A stretch of DNA of 64,000 bases. Origin: Pseudomonadota bacterium. Lineage in GTDB: Bacteria; Pseudomonadota; Gammaproteobacteria; Ga0077536. The notes below the pieces were generated by a model that saw only the letters and a list, made by a program, of their open reading frames with translations, was not told the DNA's origin and did no database searches. Location of the stretch: the NCBI GenBank assembly GCA_016719885.1, contig JADJYF010000005.1, positions 248,001 through 312,000 of the forward strand. Direction: 5' to 3'. A program made the position numbers and the translations under genes. Positions 31,680 through 39,349 of the stretch are shown in pieces (the first letter of the stretch is position 1; each line of letters begins with the position of its first letter).

Positions 31680-31707
31680 TTGGTTTCAGGGGCAAACTGG
31701 TTACAAT
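31680..31707 (+). promoter_or_regulatory. Candidate promoter of the receiver-MBL gene pair
   Basis: TTGGTT, 16 bases and TACAAT on the plus strand, about 135 bases before the receiver start. This is the best sigma-70 match in the 271-bp gap between tRNA-Gly and the receiver gene; the rest of the gap shows no gene. Confidence 0.4.
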
Positions 31708-31843
31708 TGCGCTTGTTGGGGAGCGCGGGATATCGCAGAATCCTTCGTCTGCAATAGTCCTGATCTCAAAAGGTTAGGGCCATAGCTTAAAGCGGAGCTT
31801 CAGGGAGTGATCGAGGTCTTGTGGGTTCGGATATCAAGAGCGC

Positions 31844-32236
31844 ATGCAAACAGGCAAACCCATCATCGTTCTCGTCGATGACAGCGCGGCTATGCGGGCG
31901 TTCTTCGAACAGGTTGCGGCCGAAGCGGATCTGATCTTCCACGCCTACGATTCGGCCGAGGAGTCGATGAGTTTTCTCGGCTCGCGCCAGCCCGGGCTGC
32001 TGTTTCTGAACGTCATGATGCCGAACAAGGATGGGTATTCATTCTTGAAGGAACTGCGGCGTAACGAACTGCATGTCAGCACCCCGACCGTCATGATCAG
32101 CTCCAAGGACTACGCCCAGGACCGCACCGCGGCCAAGGAACTCGGGGTGCTGGAGTTCGTGGCCAAACCCATCTCCAAGAAGGCGATACGCTCTCTCATC
32201 GAAAAGTATCTCGGCGCGGGTCGCGTCGCCGAATGA
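31844..32236 (+). CDS. Stand-alone receiver domain lacking the phospho-acceptor Asp
   Basis: 130 residues, a single CheY-like receiver with no output domain. The acidic pair Asp12-Asp13 (VLVDDSAAM), Ser86/Ser87 (VMISSK) and Lys108-Pro109 (FVAKPIS) are in place. The usual Asp at the end of beta-3 is Asn56 (LFLNVMMPNKDG), so normal phosphorylation is not expected. The protein may sense another signal or lock one conformation. It overlaps the MBL gene by 4 bp (ATGA) and is probably its regulator or partner. Confidence 0.88.
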   Translation: MQTGKPIIVLVDDSAAMRAFFEQVAAEADLIFHAYDSAEESMSFLGSRQPGLLFLNVMMPNKDGYSFLKELRRNELHVSTPTVMISSKDYAQDRTAAKELGVLEFVAKPISKKAIRSLIEKYLGAGRVAE

Positions 32237-33141
32237 GCGATCGCTACCTGCGTTTCTGGGGTGTGCGAGGGTCCTACGCCGCGCCGCACGAATCCCACCT
32301 CGGGGTCGGCGGCAACACTTCCTGCGTCGAGATCCGCTGTGACGATCACCTGCTGGTGTGCGATGGCGGTACGGGCATCATCTCGCTGGGTGAAGAACTG
32401 ATGGCGCAAAGCGCGCTGTCGGAACTGATGGTGGTGTTCACCCATTACCATTGGGATCACATTTGCGGCCTGCCATTTTTCCAGCCGGCCTTTGCCAAGC
32501 ACTGGAAGATCAAGTTCTTCGGTCCGGGCGATACCGCCAAGGACATCGAGAAGCGCTTGTCCGACCAGATGAAAGCGCCGTATTTCCCGGTCGAAATCGA
32601 AACCTGGATGGCCGACATCCAGTATCTCGAGCCGAGCCCCGACGGCCTCGCGCATGGCCCCATCGGCATCAATTACTACAACGTGCATCACCCGGGCGTC
32701 ACCTACGGCTATCGCATGCGGGTGGCGGGCAAGTCGGTGGTATACGTGTCCGACAACGAAGTGCAGTTCCTGAAGACGTCGATCGCCAAACGCATACACG
32801 AGTTCGACGAGGACGAGCACGAACTGCTCGAGCGCATGGTCGACGAACAGCGTTCGTCGGAAGTGTCGGCCATCGAGGGCGTCGACATCCTGGTTCACGA
32901 CGCGCAATACACGCCGCACGACTACAGTCGCAAGCGTGGTTGGGGACACTCGTGCTACGTCGACACGGTCAATCTTGCCATCGATGCCGGTGTCGGGTGC
33001 CTGTACCTTTATCATCACGATCCCACCTACGACGACGAGCAGGTGGCGGCCATCCATCGCGATTGCCTGCAGATCATTCGTGAACGCAAATCCGACATGG
33101 AATGCCATATCGCCCGCGAGGGCATGAAGATTCCGCTGTAG
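32233..33141 (+). CDS. MBL-fold metallo-hydrolase
   Basis: 302 residues, cytoplasmic. It opens with RFWGVRGSYAAP and GVGGNTSCVEIRC, a signature of a widespread MBL subgroup. The metal site is FTHYHWDHICGLPFF (HxHxDH), with NVHHPGVTYGYRM, VVYVSDNE (bridging Asp) and LYLYHHDPTYDDE (last His). Relatives are often fused or linked to signalling domains and may hydrolyse cyclic nucleotides or other phosphodiesters; the substrate is unknown. The preceding overlapping gene is a degenerate receiver, supporting a signalling role. Confidence 0.85.
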   Translation: MSDRYLRFWGVRGSYAAPHESHLGVGGNTSCVEIRCDDHLLVCDGGTGIISLGEELMAQSALSELMVVFTHYHWDHICGLPFFQPAFAKHWKIKFFGPGDTAKDIEKRLSDQMKAPYFPVEIETWMADIQYLEPSPDGLAHGPIGINYYNVHHPGVTYGYRMRVAGKSVVYVSDNEVQFLKTSIAKRIHEFDEDEHELLERMVDEQRSSEVSAIEGVDILVHDAQYTPHDYSRKRGWGHSCYVDTVNLAIDAGVGCLYLYHHDPTYDDEQVAAIHRDCLQIIRERKSDMECHIAREGMKIPL

Positions 33142-33150
33142 GTCAAGCTG

Positions 33151-33360
33151 GTGTCCACCACGCTGCGTGTGATGTTGAATGGCGCGAGCCGCGAAGTGCC
33201 GGCGGCGCTCTCCATTGCGGAACTCATCGCCCTGCTCGAAGTACGCGGCCGTTACGCCGTGGAAGTGAATGGCGAGATCGTGCCGCGCAGCCTGCACGCC
33301 GAGCAGCAACTGCGCGATGGTGACCGCGTCGAGGTGGTGGCCGCCATCGGCGGCGGCTGA
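33151..33360 (+). CDS. thiS: Sulfur carrier protein ThiS
   Basis: 69 residues, GTG start, ubiquitin-like fold. The C-terminus VVAAIGGG ends in the Gly-Gly that becomes a thiocarboxylate, and VEVNGEIVPRSLHAEQQL is the family core. It donates sulfur for the thiazole of thiamin and directly precedes thiG. It lies 9 bp after the MBL gene and may be transcribed from there as well. Confidence 0.95.
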   Translation: MSTTLRVMLNGASREVPAALSIAELIALLEVRGRYAVEVNGEIVPRSLHAEQQLRDGDRVEVVAAIGGG

Positions 33361-33409
33361 GCGCAAACAGTTATACTTGCCGACTCACGCGTTCGACCCG
33401 AGGCAGAGC

Positions 33410-34222
33410 ATGGCAAATCCCGATTCCAATCCACCCGGCGGCGAGGATCTGCTGCGCATCGGCACGCGCAGCTTTCGTTCGCGACTGATGGTCGGCACCG
33501 GCAAGTACAAGGATTTCGACGAGACCGGCGCCGCGATCCGCGCCAGCGGCGCCGAAATAGTCACGGTGGCGGTACGGCGCACCAACCTCGGCCAGAATGC
33601 CGGCGAACCGAACCTGCTAGAAGTCATTCCGCCGGAGCAGTTCACCATCCTGCCCAATACCGCCGGTTGCTATGACGCCGACACCGCGGTGCGCACCTGC
33701 CGCCTCGCGCGCGAACTGCTGGACGGGCACAACCTGGTCAAACTCGAAGTGCTGGGCGACCAGAAGACCCTGTATCCCGACGCCGTGCAGACCCTGGCCG
33801 CCGCCCGCACCCTGTGCGCCGAGGGTTTCGAAGTCATGGTCTACACCACCGACGACCCCTTGATCGCCAAGGAACTCGAGAACATCGGTTGCGTGGCGGT
33901 GATGCCGCTCGCCGCGCCGATAGGATCGGGGCTCGGCATCCAGAATCGCTATACGCTGCGCACCATCATCGAAAACGCCAAGGTGCCGATCATCGTCGAT
34001 GCCGGCGTCGGCACGGCGTCCGACGCCAGCGTCGCCATGGAACTCGGCTGCGACGGCGTGTTGATGAACACCGCCATCGCCGAAGCCCGGCGTCCGGTGC
34101 TGATGGCTTCGGCCATGCGCAAGGCGGTCGAAGCCGGCCGCGAAGCCTTCCTGGCCGGTCGCATGCCGCGCCGCGCCTATGCTTCGGCGTCATCACCCAT
34201 CGACGGCACGTTCTTCTCCTGA
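33410..34222 (+). CDS. thiG: Thiazole synthase ThiG
   Basis: 270 residues from the ATG at 33410, preceded by GAGGCAG; a longer frame upstream overlaps thiS and is rejected. Blocks: RSRLMVGTGKYKDF, the Schiff-base Lys111 in LVKLEVLGDQKTLYPD, PLAAPIGSGLGIQN and DAGVGTASDASVAMELG. With ThiS-COSH, dehydroglycine (or iminoglycine) and deoxyxylulose 5-phosphate it makes the thiazole phosphate. Confidence 0.97.
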   Translation: MANPDSNPPGGEDLLRIGTRSFRSRLMVGTGKYKDFDETGAAIRASGAEIVTVAVRRTNLGQNAGEPNLLEVIPPEQFTILPNTAGCYDADTAVRTCRLARELLDGHNLVKLEVLGDQKTLYPDAVQTLAAARTLCAEGFEVMVYTTDDPLIAKELENIGCVAVMPLAAPIGSGLGIQNRYTLRTIIENAKVPIIVDAGVGTASDASVAMELGCDGVLMNTAIAEARRPVLMASAMRKAVEAGREAFLAGRMPRRAYASASSPIDGTFFS

Positions 34223-34236
34223 GTCGCCCCTCCGCC

Positions 34237-34923
34237 ATGTCGCAGCAGGCGCCGCGCCGATCGGTGCGCAGTTTCGTCATTCGTGCCGGGCGCATGACCG
34301 AGGCGCAGCAGCGCGCGCTTGCCGAACTGCTGCCGCGCTATCGCGTCGGCATCGAAGCGCTGCGCGAGGATTTCGCTGCGGTGTTCGCGCGCCGCGCGCC
34401 GCTCTATCTCGAGATCGGCAGCGGCAATGGCGACAACGCCCTGGCCCTGGCCGCGCGCCTGCCCGCGGTCGACATCCTGGCGAGCGAAGTCCATCCGCCG
34501 GGTGTCGGTCACACGGTGCACGAGGCGCACCGCCTGCAACTCGACAATCTGCGCATCTTCGATGGCGACGCACTGGAATTGCTGGCGGCGCTGCCGCCCG
34601 CGTGTCTCGACGCGGTGTTCGTGTTCTTTCCCGACCCATGGCCGAAAAAGCGTCACCACAAGCGTCGCCTGGTGCAGGGCGAATTGCTCGACCTGCTCGC
34701 CACGCGCCTGAAACGCCATGGGCGCGCGCGCTTCGCCAGTGACGACGCCGACTACGCGCTGCAGGTGCGGGATGCGCTGGGCGCCGATGCGCGCTGGTTG
34801 AACGTGGCCGGTGCGGGCGCTTGGGCGCCGCGACCGCGGGAACGTATCCTGACGCGCTTCGAACGGCGCGCACTGCGCGACGGGCGGGCGGTGTTCGACC
34901 TGTGCTGGATGCGCGCCGACTAG
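34237..34923 (+). CDS. trmB: tRNA (guanine-N7-)-methyltransferase
   Basis: 228 residues from the ATG at 34237, 14 bp after thiG; the frame is open further upstream inside thiG, which is not coding. A Rossmann methyltransferase: SAM site YLEIGSGNGDNALALA, then ASEVHPPGVG, and the tRNA-binding VFFPDPWPKKRHHKRRL. It makes m7G46 in tRNAs. thiS-thiG-trmB is a common proteobacterial order. Confidence 0.96.
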   Translation: MSQQAPRRSVRSFVIRAGRMTEAQQRALAELLPRYRVGIEALREDFAAVFARRAPLYLEIGSGNGDNALALAARLPAVDILASEVHPPGVGHTVHEAHRLQLDNLRIFDGDALELLAALPPACLDAVFVFFPDPWPKKRHHKRRLVQGELLDLLATRLKRHGRARFASDDADYALQVRDALGADARWLNVAGAGAWAPRPRERILTRFERRALRDGRAVFDLCWMRAD

Positions 34924-34941
34924 CAGCTTGGCGAAAAACCG

Positions 34942-35616
34942 CTAGGCAGCGTCGCGCGTCAATTGCCCGAAGTCCGACAGGCACAGGCAATCGTCGGCGC
35001 TCAACTGCGGGCCGCGACTGTCGGGTTGGGCGATGCCGAACAGGTGGGCGATGCCCCAGCGACGCGCGGCGGCACGCACCTGGGCGTTGTCGTCGATGAA
35101 CAGCGCGCGCGCCGGGTCAAAGGCCAGCCGTGCGCGGAGCGCATCCCAGAACGCCGGGTCCTCCTTGGCCGCGCCCAACTCGTGGGCGCTGACGATGTCG
35201 GTGAAATGCGCGCCAATGCCGGTCGCCGCCAACTTGCGCTCGAGACTCGCCGGGTGGGCATTGGTGGCGAGCACCTGGCGCAGGCCGCGGGCACGCACCC
35301 AGGCGAGGAAGTCCAGGGCGCCCGGCCGCGCCCGGATCAGGTGCCCAAGTTCACGCTCGAGCCCGTGCATGTCGACACCAAAGGCCTCGCTCCAATGCTC
35401 GAGGCAATACCAGGGCAAGGTGCCGCGACGGGCTTCGAGACGATGCAGCACCTGGTGACGGGCCTGCTCCAGGGCAACACCTTCGCGTTCCGCCACGCGT
35501 TGCGGCAGAAGCACGCTCCATAGCTGGTTGTCGAAATTGAGATCCAGCAGGGTGCCGTCCATGTCCAGGATGACGCAGTCGATGTGCGCCCATGGCGGCG
35601 CGATTGAAAACGTCAT
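34942..35616 (-). CDS. yrfG: HAD-family phosphatase, GMP/IMP nucleotidase YrfG-like
   Basis: 224 residues from the ATG at 35616, which overlaps the stop of the lipoprotein gene. The nucleophile Asp18 and acid/base Asp20 are in VILDMDGTLLDLNFDN, motif II in VLATNAHPASLE, the Lys in LGAAKEDPAFWDALR and the last acid pair in ALFIDDNAQV. TLPWYCLEHWSEAFGVDMHGL in the cap resembles E. coli YrfG, which dephosphorylates GMP and IMP. The family is sure, the substrate probable. It is convergent with trmB at 18 bp. Confidence 0.88.
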   Translation of the reverse strand: MTFSIAPPWAHIDCVILDMDGTLLDLNFDNQLWSVLLPQRVAEREGVALEQARHQVLHRLEARRGTLPWYCLEHWSEAFGVDMHGLERELGHLIRARPGALDFLAWVRARGLRQVLATNAHPASLERKLAATGIGAHFTDIVSAHELGAAKEDPAFWDALRARLAFDPARALFIDDNAQVRAAARRWGIAHLFGIAQPDSRGPQLSADDCLCLSDFGQLTRDAA

Positions 35617-35894
35617 TCGCAGATCTCGCCGAATTTTTCGCAGCGCCGCTGACAGCGGTATACGCCGCGTGGGTCGACATTGCACGCCTGCCCCCATTGC
35701 TGGCAGCCGTTGTAACACTGCTTGGGTTTGTCGGAGGGGGCGCTGCCCGCGGGCGCGGCGCTGGTGGCCGGCGCGCTGGTCGCTGAAGGCGCGGCATCGT
35801 GACCCGGCGTCGTACAACCGGCGGCGAGCAGCAGGCACGCGCCCAGCCAGGCGCGGGCGCGGCGGCGCGAACGGTGCGGAAATGGCTTGCTCAT
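35613..35894 (-). CDS. Small cysteine-rich lipoprotein
   Basis: About 93 residues from the ATG at 35894 (another in-frame ATG is at 35921). Basic n-region, hydrophobic LGACLLLAAGC with the lipobox Cys, a disordered Ala/Ser/Pro linker, then a compact C-terminus with six Cys (QCYNGCQQWGQAC, YRCQRRCEKFGEIC). The six Cys suggest three disulfides in the periplasm, or a metal site. It overlaps the HAD gene by 4 bp. Function unknown. Confidence 0.75.
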   Translation of the reverse strand: MSKPFPHRSRRRARAWLGACLLLAAGCTTPGHDAAPSATSAPATSAAPAGSAPSDKPKQCYNGCQQWGQACNVDPRGVYRCQRRCEKFGEICE

Positions 35895-35988
35895 CGTCGG
35901 ATACGGCAGCTCTGGGTTCATGGCGCACCGCGGCGGCGGGCGGGGCTAGTGTAGCGCAGGGTGCCGACTTCGCCGTCGGCGCGGACGC

Positions 35989-37017
35989 TCAATCCTGGCT
36001 GGCCTCGCCCTGGCCGTCGCTCTTGCTTTCGAGTTCGCGCGCCAGCGCTTCGGCCTGGCTGCGCTGCTCGGGTTTCATTTTCGACGCCATCTGCGACAAG
36101 GCCGGTTTGACCTTGTCGTCCTGCGCCGCCGCCAACGCCAGCCACGCATAGGCCTGCACCGGATCGGCGCCGGTGCCTATGCCCTGCGCGTAGATCGCGC
36201 TCAGGTTGACCTGCGCGGCCGCCAGGCCTTGCAGTGCCGACTGGCGCAACCAGAAGCGCCCTTCCTCTTCGTTTTGCGGCAGGCCCTTGCCGAACAGGTT
36301 CATGAGACCGAACTGCATCTGCCCTTCCGGGTCGCCGCCGTCGGCCAGCTCGCGCAGCAATTGCGCGGCGTGTTCGAGTCGCTTCGGGTCGTCGTTGTGG
36401 CGCAGGTCGAGCTTGGCGATGTGCAGCTTGGCGAGTTTGTAGTCCTGCGCGGCGGCCGCTTCCAGCCACTTCAGTGCTTCGCGTTCGGCGCTGTCGGCGT
36501 CGGATTGCTGCAGGATCAGCATGGCCAGGTTGAACTGCGCGGCCGGCAGTCCGGCCTTGGCCGATTTCTCGAACCATTCGCGCGCCAGCTCGCGATTGGC
36601 GGTCACGCCCTCGCCCTTGCTGTACATCACGGCCAGGAAGAACTGCGCTTCGCGATCGTCCAGCGCCGCCGCGCGCTGGAACCAGTCCGCGGCGCGCGAC
36701 GGTTCGGGTGCGACACCGTAGCCGCGCAGGTACAGCGTGCCGAGATTGAACATGGCGCCCGGCAGGTGCTGCGCGGCGGCGGCCTGGAACAAGGCGCGCG
36801 CACGGGCGTAGTCCTGCGCCACGCCGCGACCCTTGAGATACAGTGCGCCAAGATTGTTCTGGGCGGCGGCATCGCCGCCATTGGCGCGACTTTCGAACTG
36901 CGCCGCGGCGCTCGCGTAGTCACCCCGCGCATAGGCCTCGGCGCCGCTGTCCGCGCCGACGCCGACGCTCGCCGTCAGCGCCAGCACAGCGAGGCCGATC
37001 AAAGTCTTAGACCGCAT
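35989..37017 (-). CDS. Exported Sel1-like repeat protein
   Basis: 342 residues: signal peptide (about 1-22, VLALTASVGVGA) then about eight Sel1 repeats of ~36 residues (AAQNNLGALYLKGRGVAQDY, GAMFNLGTLYLRGYGVAPEP, AAQFNLAMLILQQS). Periplasmic solenoids of this type act as interaction scaffolds. A GAAGGACTGAATC stretch precedes the ATG. It may lead an operon with the lipoprotein and HAD genes, 95 bp on. Confidence 0.87.
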   Translation of the reverse strand: MRSKTLIGLAVLALTASVGVGADSGAEAYARGDYASAAAQFESRANGGDAAAQNNLGALYLKGRGVAQDYARARALFQAAAAQHLPGAMFNLGTLYLRGYGVAPEPSRAADWFQRAAALDDREAQFFLAVMYSKGEGVTANRELAREWFEKSAKAGLPAAQFNLAMLILQQSDADSAEREALKWLEAAAAQDYKLAKLHIAKLDLRHNDDPKRLEHAAQLLRELADGGDPEGQMQFGLMNLFGKGLPQNEEEGRFWLRQSALQGLAAAQVNLSAIYAQGIGTGADPVQAYAWLALAAAQDDKVKPALSQMASKMKPEQRSQAEALARELESKSDGQGEASQD

Positions 37018-37029
37018 CGGTGATTCAGT

Positions 37030-37160
37030 CCTTCACTTAAGGTATTTAGGAAAAAATCCCAAGGTCAGCCTCGCGACGCGAGCTAACATGGTGCCGTAGC
37101 GATAGCGTTACGCTCTACTTTGCGTTACCCCGCGGCAGCTTGCCTTGCGGGGTTTTTTTT
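37030..37160 (+). ncRNA. Candidate structured RNA (small RNA or transcribed leader)
   Basis: This is the left part of the only long gene-free gap (37018-37394). It holds three successive hairpins on the plus strand: CTCGC-GAC-GCGAG, AGCG-TTA-CGCT, and an intrinsic terminator at 37128-37160. No plus-strand gene lies upstream for over 2 kb, so the terminator needs a transcript starting here. Either a free small RNA or an attenuator leader for the cassette at 37395 would fit. No clear promoter was found; the 5' end is a guess. Confidence 0.3.
37128..37160 (+). terminator. Orphan Rho-independent terminator
   Basis: CCCCGC pairs with GCGGGG, with GGCA-GCT-TGCC as the inner stem and a TT bulge, followed by eight T. 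It is on the plus strand, between the Sel1 gene (minus) and the RiPP cassette (plus), with no plus-strand gene before it. Confidence 0.8.
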
Positions 37161-37333
37161 GACCGCGTGTCGCTCGTCAGGGGCGTGACGTCGCTGCCCA
37201 CGACGCCCTTTATTAGCGGCCAATCGCGCGCCAATCTCCTGCCTGGACTTATATTCTAGCCCTCGATACCATCGGCAACGCTCCCCGCGACGAGTCTGCG
37301 GCAGCGCTCGATTGGATGCACAAGCGTGCCCTT

Positions 37334-37361
37334 TTGACCACCCGCGGGTGGTTAGTAAAAC
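37334..37361 (+). promoter_or_regulatory. Candidate promoter with palindromic operator of the MNIO cassette
   Basis: ACCACCCGCGGGTGGT at 37337-37352 is a perfect 16-bp palindrome. It begins inside a possible -35 (TTGACC, 37334) and fills the spacer up to a weak -10 (TAAAAC, 37356). A repressor bound there would block transcription. The stretch 37161-37333 shows no gene. A strong GAGGAGGAA ribosome site lies at 37378-37386. Confidence 0.45.
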
Positions 37362-37394
37362 TCAAATACATCTCTTCGAGGAGGAAGTCCCATC

Positions 37395-37706
37395 ATGAAA
37401 AAGAACAACCTCATGCCCGTCGCGCAAGCGCTCGGCACCGGTGTTGTCATGGCGCTGGCGGGTGCCGCCAATGCCGCCGACAACCCGTTCCAGATGGTCG
37501 AGTTCGGAACCGCGGTAAAGGTCGCCGGTGAAGCCGTCGACATGCAGGGCAACAAGGTCAAGATCAACGACGAGACCGGCTTCAAGTACGGCGGCGACGA
37601 AAAGGCTGGCTACGCGGGCGGCAAGATGGCCACCGGCAAGAAGGATCCCGCGGTGTGCGGCACCTTCTCCGGCTCGAGCTGCTCCATGCCGCACATCGCC
37701 AAGTAA
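37395..37706 (+). CDS. Exported HvfA-like RiPP precursor candidate with two-Cys core
   Basis: 103 residues. Signal peptide 1-27 (VMALAGAANA before ADNPFQ). The mature protein starts with NPFQMVEFGTAVKVA, as in HvfA-type precursors of MNIO systems. Residues 48-86 are Gly/Lys/Asp-rich and Cys-free. Only two Cys remain, Cys88 and Cys96, in AVCGTFSGSSCSMPHIAK at the very end. Usual HvfA proteins have many Glu-Gly-Lys-Cys-Gly repeats; this one does not. It is followed by MNIO and DUF2063 genes, so the two Cys are the likely modification sites (oxazolone/thioamide in relatives). The strong ribosome site suggests high expression. The modification and the metal are inference. Confidence 0.8.
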   Translation: MKKNNLMPVAQALGTGVVMALAGAANAADNPFQMVEFGTAVKVAGEAVDMQGNKVKINDETGFKYGGDEKAGYAGGKMATGKKDPAVCGTFSGSSCSMPHIAK

Positions 37707-37718
37707 GCTTTCCTTTCA

Positions 37719-38582
37719 GTGTCTCGAGTTCCGGTGCAGCGGACCCACCGCGTCAACGGCACCGGACTCGGTCTGCGGCGGACCCACCTGGGCCCGCTGC
37801 TGGACCATATCCCCGACGAAATCGACTTCTTCGAAGTTGCGCCCGAGAACTGGCTGGGTGTTGGCGGTCGCATCGGCGACGCCTTCGCGCGCATCAGCGC
37901 GGAGCGCCCGCTGCTGTGTCACGGCCTGCTGCTCAATCTCGGCGGCCCCGACCCGCTGGACATCGCCTTCATCGAACGCATCAAGGGCTTTCTCGGTCAG
38001 CATAGGGCGGTGATCTACGGCGACCACCTGTCGTTCTGCGCGGCCGGCGGCCAGCTCTACGAATTGCTGCCGATACCGTTCACGGCCGAAGCCGTGCAGC
38101 ATGTCGCGGCGCGTATCCGCGAGGTGCAGGAGCGACTCGAGCAACGCATCGCCGTCGAGAACCCGTCCTACTACGTGCGCCTGTCCGACGAACTCGACGA
38201 ATCGACTTTCATCAACGCGGTGCTGGCGGAAGCCGACTGCGAGCTGCTCATCGACATCAACAACATTCACGTCAACAGCGTCAATCACGGCTACGACGCC
38301 AAGGCCTTCCTGGCCAGCCTGCCCGGCGAGCGCATCGCCTACGCCCATATCGCCGGTCATCACCAGGACAGCGACGGCCTCATCGTCGACACCCACGGCA
38401 CGCCCATCGTCGAGCCGGTATGGGACCTTCTCGATTTCGCCTATCGACAATTCGGGGTGTTCCCGACCTTGCTCGAGCGCGACGAGAACATCCCGCCGCT
38501 CGCCGAATTGCTGCCGGAATTGCGCCGCATCCGGGCCGCGCAGCAGCGCCCCGCCGACAGCGGCGACGGGCTGGCGGCGTGA
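37719..38582 (+). CDS. DUF692 multinuclear non-haem iron oxidase (MNIO), HvfB/BufB-like
   Basis: 287 residues, GTG start, 12 bp after the precursor. TIM-barrel iron enzyme that oxidatively modifies Cys in peptides. Conserved ligand blocks: GTGLGLRRTHLGPLL, DFFEVAPENWLG, CHGLLLNLGGPDPLD, YGDHLSFC, VENPSYYV, LLIDINNIHVNSVNHG, AHIAGHHQDSDG, VDTHGTPI and TLLERDENIPP. All His/Asp/Glu positions I can recall for the family appear present. The stop overlaps the next start (GTGA). Confidence 0.92.
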   Translation: MSRVPVQRTHRVNGTGLGLRRTHLGPLLDHIPDEIDFFEVAPENWLGVGGRIGDAFARISAERPLLCHGLLLNLGGPDPLDIAFIERIKGFLGQHRAVIYGDHLSFCAAGGQLYELLPIPFTAEAVQHVAARIREVQERLEQRIAVENPSYYVRLSDELDESTFINAVLAEADCELLIDINNIHVNSVNHGYDAKAFLASLPGERIAYAHIAGHHQDSDGLIVDTHGTPIVEPVWDLLDFAYRQFGVFPTLLERDENIPPLAELLPELRRIRAAQQRPADSGDGLAA

Positions 38583-39349
38583 GCGTGCCGCGGGAAGCAC
38601 AGTTCGCGCGGCTGCAGCGCGCGTTCGCCGCCCACCTGCGCGACCCCGAGCAGGTCGCGCCGCCCGGCGAGCACGACCCGCGCCGGCTGGACGTGTATCG
38701 CTACGCGGTGTACGCCAACATCGAACGCTTCATGCGCGATAACTACCCGCGCGTGCGCGCCGTGATGAGCGACGCCGAATGGCATGCCATGGTGCGCGAT
38801 TACCTGGTCCGCCATGTGGCCCGCGCCAGCGCCTTTGTCGACCTGCCCAAGGAATTCCTCGCCTACCTCGAACACGAGCGCGAGCCGGATGCGCGGCGGC
38901 CTTTCCTGTTCGAGCTCGCGCACTTCGACTGGCTGGAGACCCTGGTCGGCGCTGACCCGCGACGCGTCGACCATGACGGCATCGATCGCGACGGCGACCT
39001 CATTGCCGGGGTGCCGGTCGCCAACCCGGTGATGGTCATGCATTGCTATCGTTATCCCGTGCACGCCATCAACGCCGAATACCTGCCCTTGGAGCCGCCG
39101 GCGCAGCCCACGCGTATTGCCGCGTTTCGCGACACCGGGCACGAATACGGCTTCCTCGATCTCAATGCCGCGAGCGCGCGCCTGCTGGAATTGATCATGA
39201 TGGGCGAGGCGCGCAGCGGTCGCGAAATCTTCGCCACCGTGGCCGCCGAACTCGGTAGCGCCGATGTTGCCGGCCTCATCGAGGCAGGCGGTACAATTCT
39301 TGCCCGAATGCTTGCACGGGACGTGATCCTCGGCGCCCGGCGCGCCTGA
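38579..39349 (+). CDS. DUF2063 RiPP maturation partner, HvfC/BufC-like
   Basis: 256 residues from the GTG overlapping the MNIO stop by 4 bp; an open frame further upstream lies within the MNIO gene. N-terminal DUF2063 domain: QFARLQRAFAAHLRDP, LDVYRYAVYANIERFMRDNYPRV, FVDLPKEFLAYLEHE. The C-terminal half has FRDTGHEYGFLDLNAASARL, like a winged-helix recognition part. In characterised pairs (MbnBC, TglHI) the partner binds the leader and presents the Cys to the MNIO enzyme. No DoxX-like hvfX gene follows; the next gene is pyc. Confidence 0.88.
   Translation: MSVPREAQFARLQRAFAAHLRDPEQVAPPGEHDPRRLDVYRYAVYANIERFMRDNYPRVRAVMSDAEWHAMVRDYLVRHVARASAFVDLPKEFLAYLEHEREPDARRPFLFELAHFDWLETLVGADPRRVDHDGIDRDGDLIAGVPVANPVMVMHCYRYPVHAINAEYLPLEPPAQPTRIAAFRDTGHEYGFLDLNAASARLLELIMMGEARSGREIFATVAAELGSADVAGLIEAGGTILARMLARDVILGARRA

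Noticed and set aside
37018..37394. A gene in the longest intergenic gap
   Set aside because: No frame of useful length with a ribosome site was seen. The gap holds only the candidate RNA/terminator, the palindrome and the cassette's ribosome site.
37395..39349. Methanobactin-type gene cluster
   Set aside because: The precursor is a 103-residue signal-peptide protein, not a short Mbn leader peptide, and no mbnT, mbnP, mbnH or aminotransferase genes are present. An HvfABC-like system fits better.
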